The position numbers were made by a program, and so were the translations under genes. This document shows, piece after piece, positions 13,428 to 28,092 of a DNA stretch of 64,000 nucleotides. Source of the stretch: Microthrixaceae bacterium (GTDB lineage: Bacteria > Actinomycetota > Acidimicrobiia > Acidimicrobiales > Microtrichaceae); NCBI GenBank assembly GCA_027493675.1, contig JAOSKI010000002.1, forward strand, positions 62,001 through 126,000. Direction: 5' to 3'. A model generated the notes under the pieces. That model saw nothing but the letters and a program-made list of their open reading frames with translations. It was not told the DNA's origin and did not search any database. Within the stretch, counting starts at the first letter, position 1. Each line of letters starts with the position of its first letter.

Positions 13428-15060
13428 CGCGACGCAGGGAGACCGAGCGAGGTCAGCTCAGCTCGGCGGAGGGCACCAAGCGAAGCCCGGGCCGCTCCGC
13501 CACCGGGATGGGTGCGGCTGCCGCTGCGTCGCGGGTCATAGGTGGCGGTCGCGTGCTCGTGATAGCGGCCGTGTTGGGAACCACCTACCTCGGCAACGCC
13601 TTCCAGAGCTCCAACACCGTTTCCAACCTGCTCTTCGAGCTGCTCGTCGCTGGGGCGCTCTCCGCGGTGTTGGTACCCACCTTCGTCGGTCATCTCGAGG
13701 ATGGCGACCAGGCCGGCGTGGAGCACCTTGCAGGGGAGTTGCTGGGTGTGACTGTGCTCGTGTTGTGTGCCGTGTCGGTCGTTGAGGTTGCTCTGAGCCC
13801 CTGGCTGGCGGACCTGCTCACGGTGGCCGTGGAGGACCCGACGGTCGCCGCCGACCAGCGTGCGCTCACGACGTTCCTGCTCGTGTTCTTCATCCCGCAG
13901 GTGGTGCTCTACGGAGTGGGAGCGATCTCGACCGCGATACTCCACGCCAGGCGGAGCTTCGTGATACCCGCGGTCGCTCCGATCGGGAACACCGTCGTGC
14001 TGGTCGCGTTCCTGTTCGCGTTCCGAGCGGTCGCAGGAACCGATCCCGGACTCGACCTGGACACCACCGAGAAGGTGCTGCTGGGGCTCGGCGGCACTCT
14101 CGGTGTGCTTGCGTTCGTCGCAGTGCCAACCCTGGCGGTGCTGATGGGTGGATTCCGCCTGGTGCCCCGTTTCAGCCGAACGCACGAGGGGTTGGGATCG
14201 CTGCTTCGACTCTCGGGTTGGGCGAGTGTCCAGCATGCCTCCGCGGCGGTCCTGCTCGGAGCCGCGATCGTCGCCGGAGCAGCCGTCGAGGGCGGTGTGG
14301 TCGCCTACCAGGTCGGGTGGTTCTTCTTCCTCGCTCCCTACGGGATCATCGCCCAACCCATCCACACGACCATCCTGCCGGAGCTCACCCTGGAGCACCG
14401 CCGTGGGGACACCGAGGCCTTCGCCCGCTCCCTCCGCTGGGGTATGGATTCGATGACCGTGCTCCTGGTGCCGATCAGCGCCCTGTGCCTGGCCCTGTCG
14501 GTGCCGGCGATGACCGTCCTCGCCTTCGGGGAGGCCAGCGGCACCGAGAGCGTTGATCTGCTCGCTGCAGCACTGGCGTCCCTCGGGATCGGCCTGCTGC
14601 CCTACGGAGCTTTCTTCCTGCTGACCCGGGCGTGGTACGTGATCGGTGAGTCCCGTGTACCCGCCTTCGCCGGGGTCGCCGCTGCCGTGGTCGGCGTGGC
14701 GATCATGCTCGTCGCAGGTGCCACCCTGTCGAGCACCGCCATGGTCGCCGCGCTGGGAGTGGCGCACAGCGTGACCTTCCTGATCGCCAGTACCGTTCTG
14801 GTGGTGATGCTCCATTCCCGACTGGGTATCTGGGTCGTGCCTTCCCTGCTCGGCCGTGTCGTGTTCACCGCAGCGCTGGCGGGCCTCGTCTCGTGGGCGC
14901 TCTACCAGATGTGGCTTCCGCATGGCCGTGTGAGTCGCGCTGGCCCTGGTACCAGTCGTGGCGGTGGCGGCGGGGGTCTACCTGGGTGGGCTGCGATTGC
15001 TCGGGGTGTCGGTCACCCGTCGCCTGTCCCCACGTCGCTTCTGGAGGTGCCCCAGCATGA
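13424..15060 (+). CDS. murJ: MurJ-type lipid II flippase (frameshift near C-terminus)
   Basis: MurJ moves the peptidoglycan precursor lipid II across the membrane. The protein is highly hydrophobic with about 13-14 membrane segments and family segments such as LGTTYLGNAFQSSNTVSNLLFEL and AGALSAVLVPTFV near the N-terminus, and GWFFFLAPYGIIAQPIHTTILPEL in the middle. A shift near 14930 moves the last two helices into another frame. A second shift must fall just before the end if the TGA at 15058-15060, which overlaps the next ATG, is the true stop. GTG 13424 overlaps the steB stop. Confidence 0.9.
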
Positions 15061-17624
15061 CGATTCGCCGAGTGCGTACCCGCATGGCTTCGCTCCGCCG
15101 TCCGGTGGTGCTCCTGGTGGTGATGCTCGGGATCGTCGTGGCGCCCGCAGGCGGCGCCTCTGCGGCGTCCTCGGGAGACGACTCCGCTCGAGGGTTCGTG
15201 CCGGCGAAAGCCTCAGACGACCATCCGCTGGGAACCGCGGATCGGGTCTTGATCTACTCGGTTCCGACTCTCACCTGGGAGGATCTGCAGAAGTACGACG
15301 TACCGAACCTCAAGGCCCTGTTGGAGGACTCCGTGGTCGGTGACCTGTCGGTCCGCTCAGTGACCCGGCACACCGACGCCGTAGACGGCTACGCGACCTT
15401 GAATGCGGGGACCCGGACCGAGGGCACCCGACAAGGCTCCCTGGCGTTCGTGGCCGGCCTGAACAGGGGGAGCTCGGATCACTCCGGAGACCCCACGGAT
15501 GTGCCGTCGGGCGCCTACGACACCGAACCACCTGACGAAGACCTCCCCAGCCAGCCGGTACCCGCGCCGGTCGACCCCGACAGCGGTGCCCCCGCCGGCG
15601 ATGATCCGGCGGGCACCGACAACGCCATCGAGACCGGGTCGGTCGAGAGCTACAACGGGTCACCCGCCGCGGAGGAGTTCGCCCGCCGCACCGGAGTGCT
15701 GCCACCGGTCGGATCGGTGTTCAACTTCGGGATCGTGTCGATGCGCACGCTGAACTCGCGTCTCCTGTTCGACGCCGAGGTCGGGGCCCTCGGCGCTGCT
15801 CTCGAGGCTGCGGGGGTGAGGCGAGCGGTCATCGCCAACGGTGACCACCGCAGGGGTTCGGAGGACACCGAATATCGCAGAGAAGGCAGCATCCGCGCTG
15901 ATGGGAGGCGACGGGCTCGTGCCGCGGGGCCGCGTGAGCCCGAAGCTGCTGCTTCAGGATCCGCAGGCACCCTTCGGGACCCGCTACGACAACGGGGGTG
16001 ACGGATGCATTCGCCGAGTTCTGGTATTCACGCTCAGCGGTTCTGGTCGAGGCATCCGACATGGTCCGCTACGAGGCTGTGGCTCCGCTGGTCCTCGATG
16101 TCCAGCGCGAGGCGTTCCGACGTCAGGCGATCGAGAACAGCGACGAGCTGTTGGGAATGCTCTTGGAGCGGGTGGACGACAAGCGCGACGCGGTCGTGGT
16201 CGTTGCGCCGTACGCGAGTGGTGAGACGACCGATCTGACCGTCGTCGGGTTCCCGCGCCCGGAAGTGGGAGCGTGGGCTCGTCTCCTCCGGTACCACCAG
16301 GCGAAGTGGGTTCGTGCAGACAGTCGACATCGCACCCAGCATCCTCAGCCTGTTCGATGCCGATGTGCCGAGCTCCATGGAGGAACCGTCGTGGAGCACG
16401 GAGCCGGTGGTGGCAGCTTCGAGGAGCGTGGCGACATGCTGGTCGAGGCAGCCGAGGGGGCGGTCTTCCGCGACCGCACCCTCGGTGGAGCATCGGTGGT
16501 GTTCGTGCTGTCACAGGTGGCGCTGTGGTTCGTGGCGATCTGGACGTTGATGCGCCCGGGTCGGAACCTTCGCACGCTGGCGGAGATCGCCACGGTCGCC
16601 ACGCTCACCTTCATGCCGATGACCTTTCTCGCCGGCGCGTTCCCGGCCTATCGCTGGGGCATGTGGTCGTGGTGGGCGATCGTGTCGGTGAGTTCGTTGG
16701 TGCTCGCCGTGGCGATCCACTTCTCGACGCGTCGCTATCTGGTCGATCCGCTGATCGTCACCCTGGGATTCGTGGTTGCGTTCCTCAGCGTGGACATCGT
16801 CTTCGGCGGCCCACTGCAGTTCAACACGGTCTTCGGCTACAGCCCGACGATCGCGGGTCGCTTCAACGGACTCGGGAATCCGGCCTTCTCGATGCTCACT
16901 GCTGCGGGGATCATCCTGGCGGCACTCGTGGCACACCGTGTGCCGGGCCGTCGTGGCGTTCATCTCGCGGTGGGGATCCTTGCGTGGTGCGTCGTGCTCG
17001 ACGGTGCCCCGATGCTCGGAGCGGACGTGGGCGGGGCACTCACGTTGGTGCCCGCGGCCGGTGTGACCGCGTGGATGCTGCTCGGTTGGAGGATCCGCGC
17101 CCGCACGGTGATCGTGGGAGCACTCGTCACCCTGGTCGTCGTGTTGGGCTTCGGGTTCCTGGACCTGACGCGGCCCGCTGCCGAGCAGACGCATCTCGGA
17201 CGGCTCCTGTCGGACATCGGAGCCAACGGTGTGGGGGCGTTCGAGACCGTCGTGCTGCGCAAGTTGAACGCGAACCTGTCGGTGCTCACCTCCTCGATCT
17301 GGACGCTGATGCTGCCGGTGGTGATCGCGGCGGTGGCATTCGTGATCTGGTGGGCACCATGGCGGCTGCGCACGATCGCGCAACGCATCCCGGAGGAGCG
17401 CGCTGCAGTGGCGGGGCTCATCACTGCGATGGTTCTCGGGTTCGCGCTGAACGACTCGGGTATCACCGTTCCCGGGATCATGCTCGTGGTCGTGAACGCA
17501 GCTCTGGTCAACCTGTTGCTCCGAGTCGATGAAGACCTGCCGAGTCGGCCGTCCGTCGGAGGTCAGGAGCGTGATCGTGCTCCCAAACCGGTGGACGATG
17601 GCACCGACGAGGGTGTCAGAGCCC

Positions 17625-17632
<8 letters not shown>
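15057..17632 (+). CDS. Large exported phosphatase-like domain plus polytopic membrane domain (frameshifts)
   Basis: The reconstructed protein of about 858 residues starts with a signal sequence (VLLVVMLGIVVAPAGGASA), followed by an extracytoplasmic region of about 450 residues with an alkaline-phosphatase-superfamily look (RVLIYSVPTLTWEDL, YATLNAGTRTEG, VIANGD, VQTVDIAPSILSLF). The C-terminal half has about 11 membrane helices with FGYSPTIAGRFNGLGNPAFS between two of them. I know similar two-part hypothetical proteins in other Gram-positives but no established function. Frames change near 15850, 15990, 16310 and 16400. The start overlaps the murJ stop, which suggests an envelope or polymer-processing role. 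Confidence 0.6.
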
Positions 17633-21552
<3,920 letters not shown>

Positions 21553-21556
<4 letters not shown>

Positions 21557-22589
21557 GCGCGACTCCGCCGAGCGCAGTCGGGACTGCGTCACCCGATCCG
21601 CGTTCGTCGACGGTGGTCGCATGGGCGGAACAGGTCTCGGCGCTGCCGATGGAGGCGGAGGGGTTCCTGACCCACCTGAGCGTCGAGCGAGGTCGTTCAC
21701 CGCTCACCATCTCGGCATATCGTCGTGATCTGCTCGTCCTGTGCGGATTCCTCGGCAATCGGGGGAACCACGATGCTGCAAGCCGATTCCGATGACCTGC
21801 GTGCCTACAGCCGATGGCTGGCGGAGCGCGGTCTGGCAGGCTCGACACGCGCACGGATGCTGGTCTCCGCACGTGGGCTGTTCCGGTTCCTCGCCACCGA
21901 GGGGATCGTCGACTCCGACCCCGCCGCGCACCTGGAGACTCCCCGGCGCCCGGATCCACTGCCCAAGGCATTGACCGGGAGCAGGTCGAGTCGATCCTGG
22001 ACGCCGTTGCCGAAGCCGCCGGACAGGGCGAACCGGTTCCCATGCGCGACAGGGCGTTGCTCGAGTTCCTCTACGGGACCGGGGCGCGTGTTTCCGAGGC
22101 GTGCGGCCTGGGCTTCGGGGATCTCGACCTGGACTCGTCGCTGGTTCGACTCCTGGGCAAGCGTGACAAGGAGCGCATAGTGCCGATCGGCGGTGCCGCA
22201 CGGCGAGCGCTGTTCGACTACCTCGATCACGGTCGTGTGGCACTGCTCGGCTCTGCGACCCGCTCGCGGCATGCTCGCGACACCGCGGACGCGGTGTTCC
22301 TGGGGGTGAGGGGACGTCGCATGTCACGCCAGGCGGTCTGGGAGGTGATTCGTCGTTGGGCGGCCCCGCCGGGGTCGAGGCAGAGGTAAGCCCACACGTG
22401 CTGCGTCATTCGTGCGCCACACACCTGCTGGAAGGCGGTGCCGACATCCGGATCGTCGCGGAGTTGCTGGGCCACGCATCGGTCAGCACCACGCAGATCT
22501 ACACCCGTGTGGCCAACGACCTGCTCTTCGACGCGTACGCCCGGGCCCATCCCCGGGCGCGGTGTCCGGTCCCAGGTCCGCCACGGTGA
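21553..22589 (+). CDS. xerD: Tyrosine recombinase XerD (frameshifts)
   Basis: XerD with XerC resolves chromosome dimers at dif. The N-terminal core-binding domain is visible ([43 protein letters not shown]), then the catalytic domain with the arginine in [12 protein letters not shown], the lysine in [31 protein letters not shown] and the nucleophile in TTQIYTRV. Frames change near 21770, 21975 and 22380. It follows the NUDIX gene and precedes scpA, as in other actinobacteria, which supports the housekeeping XerD over a mobile integrase. Confidence 0.9.
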
Positions 22590-23124
22590 AGCTCCAACCC
22601 GCACACCGGGCCCGGCGCTTCTTCCAGTCGCTGTTCACACGGGCGCCCGGGGCCGACGATGCCGCATGGGCCGCAGGCTGGCTGACCGAACGCGAGCAGG
22701 CGTTGTTCACCCGGATGGGTGCTGTGGACCGCGCCCATGCAGTTGCGGTGGGCAGGGCCGTGGAATCCCACTACGAGCGCACCGGAGGGGAGCCGCCTGC
22801 CTGGGTCATGACTGCGGCGCTTCTGCACGACGTGGGGAAGCTGGTGCCGGACCTGGGCACCTACGGGCGCGCCGTGGCGACGCTGTCGGGTTGGGTCGGC
22901 GGCGCGGACATGGCCGACGTGTGGGCCGACACCACCGGGTTCACCCGCAAGGTCGGGCTGTACCTCAAAGTACCCCCGAGCTCGGGGCCGACCTCCTGGC
23001 TGTCGCAGGCAGCGACGAGCGGGTCGTTGCCTGGGCACGCGAACACCACATGGACGACGACGATTGGAGCGTGCCCTGTGAGGAGGGTCGGATCCTGGTC
23101 GCCGCGGACGAGGGTCGCCTCTGA
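22586..23124 (+). CDS. HD-domain protein, possible phosphohydrolase (frameshift)
   Basis: This protein of about 179 residues starts at GTG 22586, overlapping the xerD stop. It has a metal-binding HD core: H in [14 protein letters not shown], then the HD pair in [17 protein letters not shown], so a phosphohydrolase or phosphodiesterase activity is expected; the substrate is unknown. A shift near 22980 splits off the C-terminal 45 residues ([18 protein letters not shown]). Placement after xerD suggests co-transcription only. Confidence 0.75.
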
Positions 23125-23182
23125 AGCCGCTGGAATGGCCCCTCCTGAATGGCCCTCGTCGCCGCGCCCGGTGCCCGCGCCC

Positions 23183-24166
23183 TCAGCGGGGTTGGAGGCC
23201 CAGGTTGCAAACCACCCGATCGAGTACCGGCACCGCGATCTCGCGGGCCTTCTCGGCGCCACCTGCGAGCAGTCGGGTCGTCTCAGCGGGATCGGCGCGC
23301 AACTCACCGAGGCGGGACTGGATCGGCTCCAACAGAGCGACGACGGCCTCGGCGGTGTCGGCCTTGAGCGGTCCGTACTGCTCGTAGCCGCCGGCAAGCT
23401 CCTCGGGGCTGCGTCCGGTGCAGGCGCCGAGGATCCCCAACAGGTTGGACACACCGGGCTTTGCAGCCGGGTCCCAGCGAACCTCGTTGTCGGAATCGGT
23501 CATTGCGCGGCGGATCTTCTTGGCGGTGCGCGCCAGATCGTCACCCAACAGGATCGTGCCGGCATCGGTCTCGGCCGACTTCGACATCTTGTCGGTGGGG
23601 TTCTGCAGATCCATGACCCTTGCCGCCGCAGGGGGAATCACCGCCTCGGGCAGCACGAAGGTTTCGCCGAAGCGCGAGTTGAATCGCTCCGCCACGTCAC
23701 GGGTCAACTCGACATGCTGGCGCTGGTCCTCACCCACGGGCACCTGCTCGGTGTCGTAGAGGAGGATGTCGGCGGCCTGCAGGGTCGGGTAGGTGAAGAG
23801 CCCCGCGGAGACGAAGTCACGTTGCCTGGACGACTTGTCCTTGAACTGCGTCATGCGGCTCAGTTCGCCGAAGCTCGTGTTGCACTGCAGGATCCACCCG
23901 AGCTCGGCGTGCTGGTGCACGTGGGACTGCACGAACAGAGTGACCCGCTCGGGGTCCAAGCCGCATGCGATTAGCACCTGGGCCAACTCGAGGGTGCGCT
24001 CACCGATCTCTCCGGGGTCCTTGGGGATCGTCAACGCGTGCAGGTCCACGATGCAGAACACGCTGTCGGTGGCGCCCTGGCTGTCGACCCAGTTGCGCAC
24101 GGCACCGAGGAGGTTGCCGAGGTGGATGTCGCCGGTGGGCTGGATGCCGGAGAACACTCTTGTCAC
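23183..24166 (-). CDS. trpS: Tryptophanyl-tRNA synthetase
   Basis: It charges tRNA-Trp. This intact protein of 327 residues has the class I signatures: TRVFSGIQPTGDIHLGNLLG (HIGH-type at its end), FTYPTLQAADILLYD, VPVGEDQRQHVELTRD and DKMSKS. GTG 24166 was chosen because the family starts at the first strand (VFSGIQPTG) and a TACGAT hexamer lies eight bases upstream. It is divergent from scpA and convergent with the HD-protein gene. Confidence 0.97.
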   Translation of the reverse strand: MTRVFSGIQPTGDIHLGNLLGAVRNWVDSQGATDSVFCIVDLHALTIPKDPGEIGERTLELAQVLIACGLDPERVTLFVQSHVHQHAELGWILQCNTSFGELSRMTQFKDKSSRQRDFVSAGLFTYPTLQAADILLYDTEQVPVGEDQRQHVELTRDVAERFNSRFGETFVLPEAVIPPAAARVMDLQNPTDKMSKSAETDAGTILLGDDLARTAKKIRRAMTDSDNEVRWDPAAKPGVSNLLGILGACTGRSPEELAGGYEQYGPLKADTAEAVVALLEPIQSRLGELRADPAETTRLLAGGAEKAREIAVPVLDRVVCNLGLQPR

Positions 24167-24174
24167 GGCGCAGC

Positions 24175-24180
24175 ATCGTA
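24175..24180 (-). promoter_or_regulatory. Leaderless -10 hexamer of trpS
   Basis: On the minus strand TACGAT ends eight bases before GTG 24166. Confidence 0.5.
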
Positions 24181-24314
24181 CAGAGGTCCGGGCCGATGGC
24201 CTGCAACCGTTCTGACCGGAGTCGCCCGCGTGCTCCCGCCGTGGTGAGTTCCCGAGAGGAGCGCGCTGCGGGTCGGACAAATGACAGGCATGTAACCCGC
24301 GGTGGTGCGCGCGC

Positions 24315-24320
24315 TAGAGT
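24315..24320 (+). promoter_or_regulatory. Leaderless -10 hexamer of scpA
   Basis: TAGAGT ends six bases before GTG 24327 and would serve the run scpA-scpB-rluB. Confidence 0.55.
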
Positions 24321-24326
24321 GGCGGC

Positions 24327-25106
24327 GTGGCTTACGACGTGCAGACCTCCGTGTTCGAGGGACCCTTCGACCTGTTGTTGCACCTGATCCTGCGCGAGCA
24401 GGTGGATCTCTACGAGGTCTCGCTCGCCCCGATCGTGGACGCCTACCTTGCGCACCTCTCCGAGATGGAGTCCCTCGACCTGGAGGTGGCAACGGAGTTC
24501 CTCCTGATCGCTGCGACCTTGGTGGAGCTCAAGACGAAGCGCCTCCTGCCGGAGGATCCCGAGGTGGACCTCGACGACGAGCTCGCGCTGTGGGAAGAGC
24601 GCGACCTCCTCCTGGCCCGCCTCCTGGAGTGCAAGACCTTCAAGGATGCGGCATCGATGCTGGCGTCGATGCACAACACCGCAGCCCGATCGGTGGCGCG
24701 AAGGTGCGGGCCCGACGAGCGCTACGTGGACCTGACCCCGGACATGCTCGAAGGTGTCACACCCGAACAGATCCGCGAAGCGTTCCTGAAGGCGAGTGCG
24801 CCGAAGCCGGAGCCCCGCATCGACCTCTTCCACGTGGCGCCGATCAAGGTGTCGGTGATGGACACGGTCGGGCACCTCTGCCGTGAGCTGCCTGGCCTGC
24901 GCCGGGCATCGTTCCGCGGCCTGACCGCCCAACTGGTGGAGCGCATGGAGGTCATCGTGCACTTCCTGGCTGTGTTGGAGCTGTTCAAGCAGGGCCTGGT
25001 CGACCTCCGGCAGCCGGACCGATTCGGCGACATCGAGGTCCTCTGGCAGGGCCCCGAGGACATGGGTGTCGAGGAACTGGAGATGGTCGATGTCTACGAC
25101 GGCTGA
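24327..25106 (+). CDS. scpA: Segregation and condensation protein A
   Basis: ScpA is the kleisin that closes the SMC ring for chromosome segregation. This intact protein of 259 residues has the N-terminal SMC-binding helix region (FEGPFDLLLHLILREQVDLY), then ATEFLLIAATLVELKTKRLL, a charged middle and the C-terminal winged-helix part (IVHFLAVLELFKQGLVDLRQ). Its 3' end overlaps scpB by 17 bases, so the two subunits are made together. Confidence 0.96.
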   Translation: MAYDVQTSVFEGPFDLLLHLILREQVDLYEVSLAPIVDAYLAHLSEMESLDLEVATEFLLIAATLVELKTKRLLPEDPEVDLDDELALWEERDLLLARLLECKTFKDAASMLASMHNTAARSVARRCGPDERYVDLTPDMLEGVTPEQIREAFLKASAPKPEPRIDLFHVAPIKVSVMDTVGHLCRELPGLRRASFRGLTAQLVERMEVIVHFLAVLELFKQGLVDLRQPDRFGDIEVLWQGPEDMGVEELEMVDVYDG

Positions 25107-25806
25107 GAGCGCGGATCCCCAGGAGACACCACTGGGCCCCGAGGCACCACGGATCCAAGAGGCACCACCGAACGAGGAGGCCGCGGGTGATGTGGTCGGG
25201 GGCGAGGGTCCCAGCTCGGGCGGTCGTTCAGAGCTGAGGCGGATACTCGAAGCGGTGATCCTGGTTGCAGAGGATCCGGTTCCCTCCCGGTTGCTGAGCG
25301 AGCTGACCGAGGTGGCTCAGCAGACCGTGGAGGCCACGCTTGCGAGATGGCGGAGTCCTACGACCGGGAGCAACGGGGTTCGCTCTGGTCGAGGTGGCGG
25401 GGGGGCTGGCGGTTCCAGAGCGACGAGTGGGCCGCACCCTATGTGGAGCGCTTCGTGCTGACCGGTCAGTCGGCGGAGGCTGTCCGCGGCGGCCCTGGAG
25501 ACCATGGCGATCGTTGCCTACAAGCAGCCGATCAGCAGGGCACAGATCGCAGCCATCCGTGGGGTGAACGTGGATGGCGTGATTCGCACGCTGGTCCAAC
25601 GTGGGTACATCGCGGAGATCGGCCAGGACCCGGGTCCCGGCATGGCGACGCTGTTCGGGACGACAGGCTTCTTCCTGGAGCGCGTCGGGCTCAACTCGAT
25701 CGACGAGCTGCCTTCGCTCGGGGACTTCATCCCGGAAGCGGATGTGGTGGAGATGCTCGAACACGGCCTCCGTCTCGACGCCGGGGACGGCGAGAATCGG
25801 GGATGA
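25090..25806 (+). CDS. scpB: Segregation and condensation protein B (frameshifts)
   Basis: ScpB dimers bind ScpA in the SMC complex. After an acidic Pro/Glu-rich N-terminus of about 45 residues comes the first winged helix (RRILEAVILVAEDPVPSRLL) and the second (ALETMAIVAYKQPISRAQIA, IRGVNVDGVIRTLVQRGYI, LFGTTGFFLERVGL). Compensating shifts lie near 25345 and 25480. Its stop overlaps the rluB ATG (ATGA). Confidence 0.92.
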
Positions 25807-26618
25807 CCGCCCCACGCCCGCCGACCACGGGCGATGGCGCGGCCCAGGGTGAGCGACTCCAGAAGGTCCTGGCACGCGCAGGCATCGGCAGCAGGCGCCG
25901 ATGTGAGGACCTCATCTCCGCGGGTCGGGTGACCGTCAACGGTGAGTTGGCAGTGCTCGGGCGTCGAGTCGACACCGCCATCGACGAAGTGGCCCTCGAC
26001 GGCGTGGTCGTGGCCGTCGACCCTTCGCTGGTGCACCGCCTGCTCAACAAGCCCGTTGGGGTGGTCACGACGGCGTCGGACACCCACGGCAGGCCCACCG
26101 TGTTGGAGTTGGTGCCCGACGACCCGGTGGTGCATCCGGTGGGTCGTCTCGACATGGACAGCGAGGGTCTGTTGCTGCTGACCAACGACGGGTCCCTGAC
26201 CCATCGCCTCACCCACCCCGGGTTCGGGGTGCCAAAGGAGTACCTGGTCGAAGTCGAGGGCACCCCTTCGCGGGCGGCCGTGCGGGCGCTGCGTGACGGC
26301 GTGGACCTCGACGACGGCCCGAGCGCTCCGGCAAAGGTGTCGGTGGTGCATGACAACTTGCTGCGGATCACGATCCACGAGGGTCGCAACCGCCAGGTCC
26401 GTCGCATGTGCGACGCGGTCGGCCACCCGGTGGTGCGCCTCGTGCGTACCCGAATCGGTCCACTGCGCGACACCCGCCTCGCGCCCGGGCAGTGGCGTGA
26501 CCTGACCAACGACGAGGTCCGCGAGTTGGAACGTGCGGCCTACGGCACCGACACCGCATCTCCCAGAACGAGGCCTTCTGCGCCAAAGCGGAGAGGCACC
26601 CGCGGTCGGCGCGTATAG
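25803..26618 (+). CDS. rluB: Ribosomal large-subunit pseudouridine synthase, RluB family
   Basis: It converts a uridine in 23S rRNA to pseudouridine. This intact protein of 271 residues has an N-terminal S4 domain (QKVLARAGIGSRRRCEDLI), the catalytic motif VGRLDMDSEGLLLLTNDG with the nucleophilic aspartate, KEYLVEVEG and the C-terminal IHEGRNRQVRRMCDAVGHPV. The basic tail (RTRPSAPKRRGTRGRR) may bind RNA. It follows scpB, as in mycobacteria. Confidence 0.95.
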   Translation: MTAPRPPTTGDGAAQGERLQKVLARAGIGSRRRCEDLISAGRVTVNGELAVLGRRVDTAIDEVALDGVVVAVDPSLVHRLLNKPVGVVTTASDTHGRPTVLELVPDDPVVHPVGRLDMDSEGLLLLTNDGSLTHRLTHPGFGVPKEYLVEVEGTPSRAAVRALRDGVDLDDGPSAPAKVSVVHDNLLRITIHEGRNRQVRRMCDAVGHPVVRLVRTRIGPLRDTRLAPGQWRDLTNDEVRELERAAYGTDTASPRTRPSAPKRRGTRGRRV

Positions 26619-26621
26619 CCT
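26616..26621 (+). promoter_or_regulatory. Leaderless -10 hexamer of the chorismate mutase gene
   Basis: TAGCCT includes the rluB stop codon and ends seven bases before ATG 26629. This decided the start over ATG 26641. Confidence 0.5.
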
Positions 26622-26628
26622 CGGCCTG

Positions 26629-26993
26629 ATGCCTCACGCGATGCGTGCCCTGCGCGGTGCCACCACTTTGGAAGTCGACGACGAGCCGCACATGGTCGAG
26701 AGGGTGACCGAGCTCCTCTCGGAGATGCTCGAACGCAATGATGTGGTCCACGAGGACCTCGTCTCCATCCTGTTCAGCGCCACACCGGATCTCCATTCGG
26801 CGTTCCCCGCCCGCCGCCCGGCGCATGGGTCTGGGCGACGTGCCACTCATGTGCTCCCAGGAGCTGGATGTGGACGGTGCAACTCCGAGGTGCATCCGCG
26901 TCATGATCCACCTGAGCTCCACGCGCCCGTGACGAGATGCGCCACGTCTACCTCGAGGGCGCACGCGGCCTGCGTGACGACCTGCCGGAGTGA
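26629..26993 (+). CDS. aroH: Chorismate mutase, AroH type (frameshifts)
   Basis: It rearranges chorismate to prephenate, the branch point to tyrosine and phenylalanine. About 121 residues match the Bacillus-type AroH fold: ALRGATTLEVDDEPHMVERV, SILFSATPDLHSAFPA, GDVPLMCSQELDV, CIRVMIHL and a final MRHVYLEGARGLRDDL. Shifts near 26815 and 26930 split it. It directly precedes tyrA, the next enzyme on the tyrosine branch. Confidence 0.88.
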
Positions 26994-26997
26994 CGCC

Positions 26998-28092
26998 GTG
27001 AGCTCGCGGATTGGAGCGCACTCGGGCGCGGCACGTCGCCGGGTGGCGTTGGTCGGCACCGGGCTGATCGGCGGATCGGTGGGGTTGGCCCTGAGGTCAT
27101 CGGGTTGGCACGTGACAGGTACCGACGAGCACGCCCCGACCCTGGCCCAGGCCTTGGAGCTGGGTGCTGTCGACGCTGCGGGGGTGGACCCCACAGCGGA
27201 GCTGACCGTGATCGCAACCCCGGTCGGCTCGGTCCCGCAACTGGCCCGCCAGGCTCCTCGAGCGTGGGGAGTGGTGACCGACGTGGGGAGTGTGAAGGCG
27301 CCCGTTGTGGCAGCTGTGGACGAGCCATGCTTCGTGGGCGGTCATCCGATGGCCGGCTCGGAGGCGCTCGGGATCGAAGGGGCCCGCGCGGACCTGTTCC
27401 ACGGCGCAACATGGGCTCTCACGCCGAACGACCGCACCGACCCGGATGCGCTCTCGTTGGTCCACAGCGTGGTGCGTTCGCTGGGTGCGGAAGTGGTGAC
27501 TCTCGACCCGCAGCGACACGACCGCCTCGTCGCGACGGTGTCGCACGTCCCTCACCTGACCGCGGCCGCGCTGATGAGCGTGGCCGACGACCGAGCGGTG
27601 GAGCATCCGGCGCTCAAGCGACTTGCCGCCGGAGGGTTCCGGGACATGACCCGAATAGCGGCCGGCGATCCGCGGATCTGGTTGGACATATGCAACGACA
27701 ATGCCGATGCGATCTGTGAGGTGCTCGACGGGCTGTTGGAGTCCCTGAGCGAGATCCGCTCGATCGTCGCCGAGCAGCGGAACGACGAGCTCGCCGAACG
27801 ACTCACACGTGCGCAGGTGGCTCGCCGCAACCTGCCTTCGGGAGCGCCCGCTGCATCGGAGTTGGTGGAGATGCGCGTCGAGGTCACCGACCGGCCCGGC
27901 GAGTTGGCTGCGGTCACGACCATGGCCACCGAGGCCGACATCAACGTCTATGACATCGAGGTCCTCCATGCCGTGGGTGCAGCAGGTGCGATGTTGATCC
28001 TGGTGGTCGCGCGCGAGGACGCCGACGCGTTCAGTCGCAGCCTGGAGATCAGTGGCCGTCACGTCGGTGTCCATCCGATGGGTGACGCCTGA
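26998..28092 (+). CDS. tyrA: Prephenate dehydrogenase with C-terminal ACT domain
   Basis: It oxidatively decarboxylates prephenate to 4-hydroxyphenylpyruvate (tyrosine pathway). The intact protein of 364 residues has an N-terminal NAD-binding fold ([18 protein letters not shown]), [11 protein letters not shown], the catalytic [11 protein letters not shown] histidine loop, and [12 protein letters not shown]. The last 75 residues form an ACT domain ([17 protein letters not shown]), which in related enzymes senses amino acids and suggests feedback by tyrosine. The stop shares a base with the aroA start. Confidence 0.95.
   Translation: MSSRIGAHSGAARRRVALVGTGLIGGSVGLALRSSGWHVTGTDEHAPTLAQALELGAVDAAGVDPTAELTVIATPVGSVPQLARQAPRAWGVVTDVGSVKAPVVAAVDEPCFVGGHPMAGSEALGIEGARADLFHGATWALTPNDRTDPDALSLVHSVVRSLGAEVVTLDPQRHDRLVATVSHVPHLTAAALMSVADDRAVEHPALKRLAAGGFRDMTRIAAGDPRIWLDICNDNADAICEVLDGLLESLSEIRSIVAEQRNDELAERLTRAQVARRNLPSGAPAASELVEMRVEVTDRPGELAAVTTMATEADINVYDIEVLHAVGAAGAMLILVVAREDADAFSRSLEISGRHVGVHPMGDA

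Noticed and set aside
11679-14923. Very long minus-strand open frames opposite steA, steB and murJ
   Set aside because: They are His/Arg/Asp/Gly-rich antisense shadows with no motifs, opposite genes with clear family signatures.
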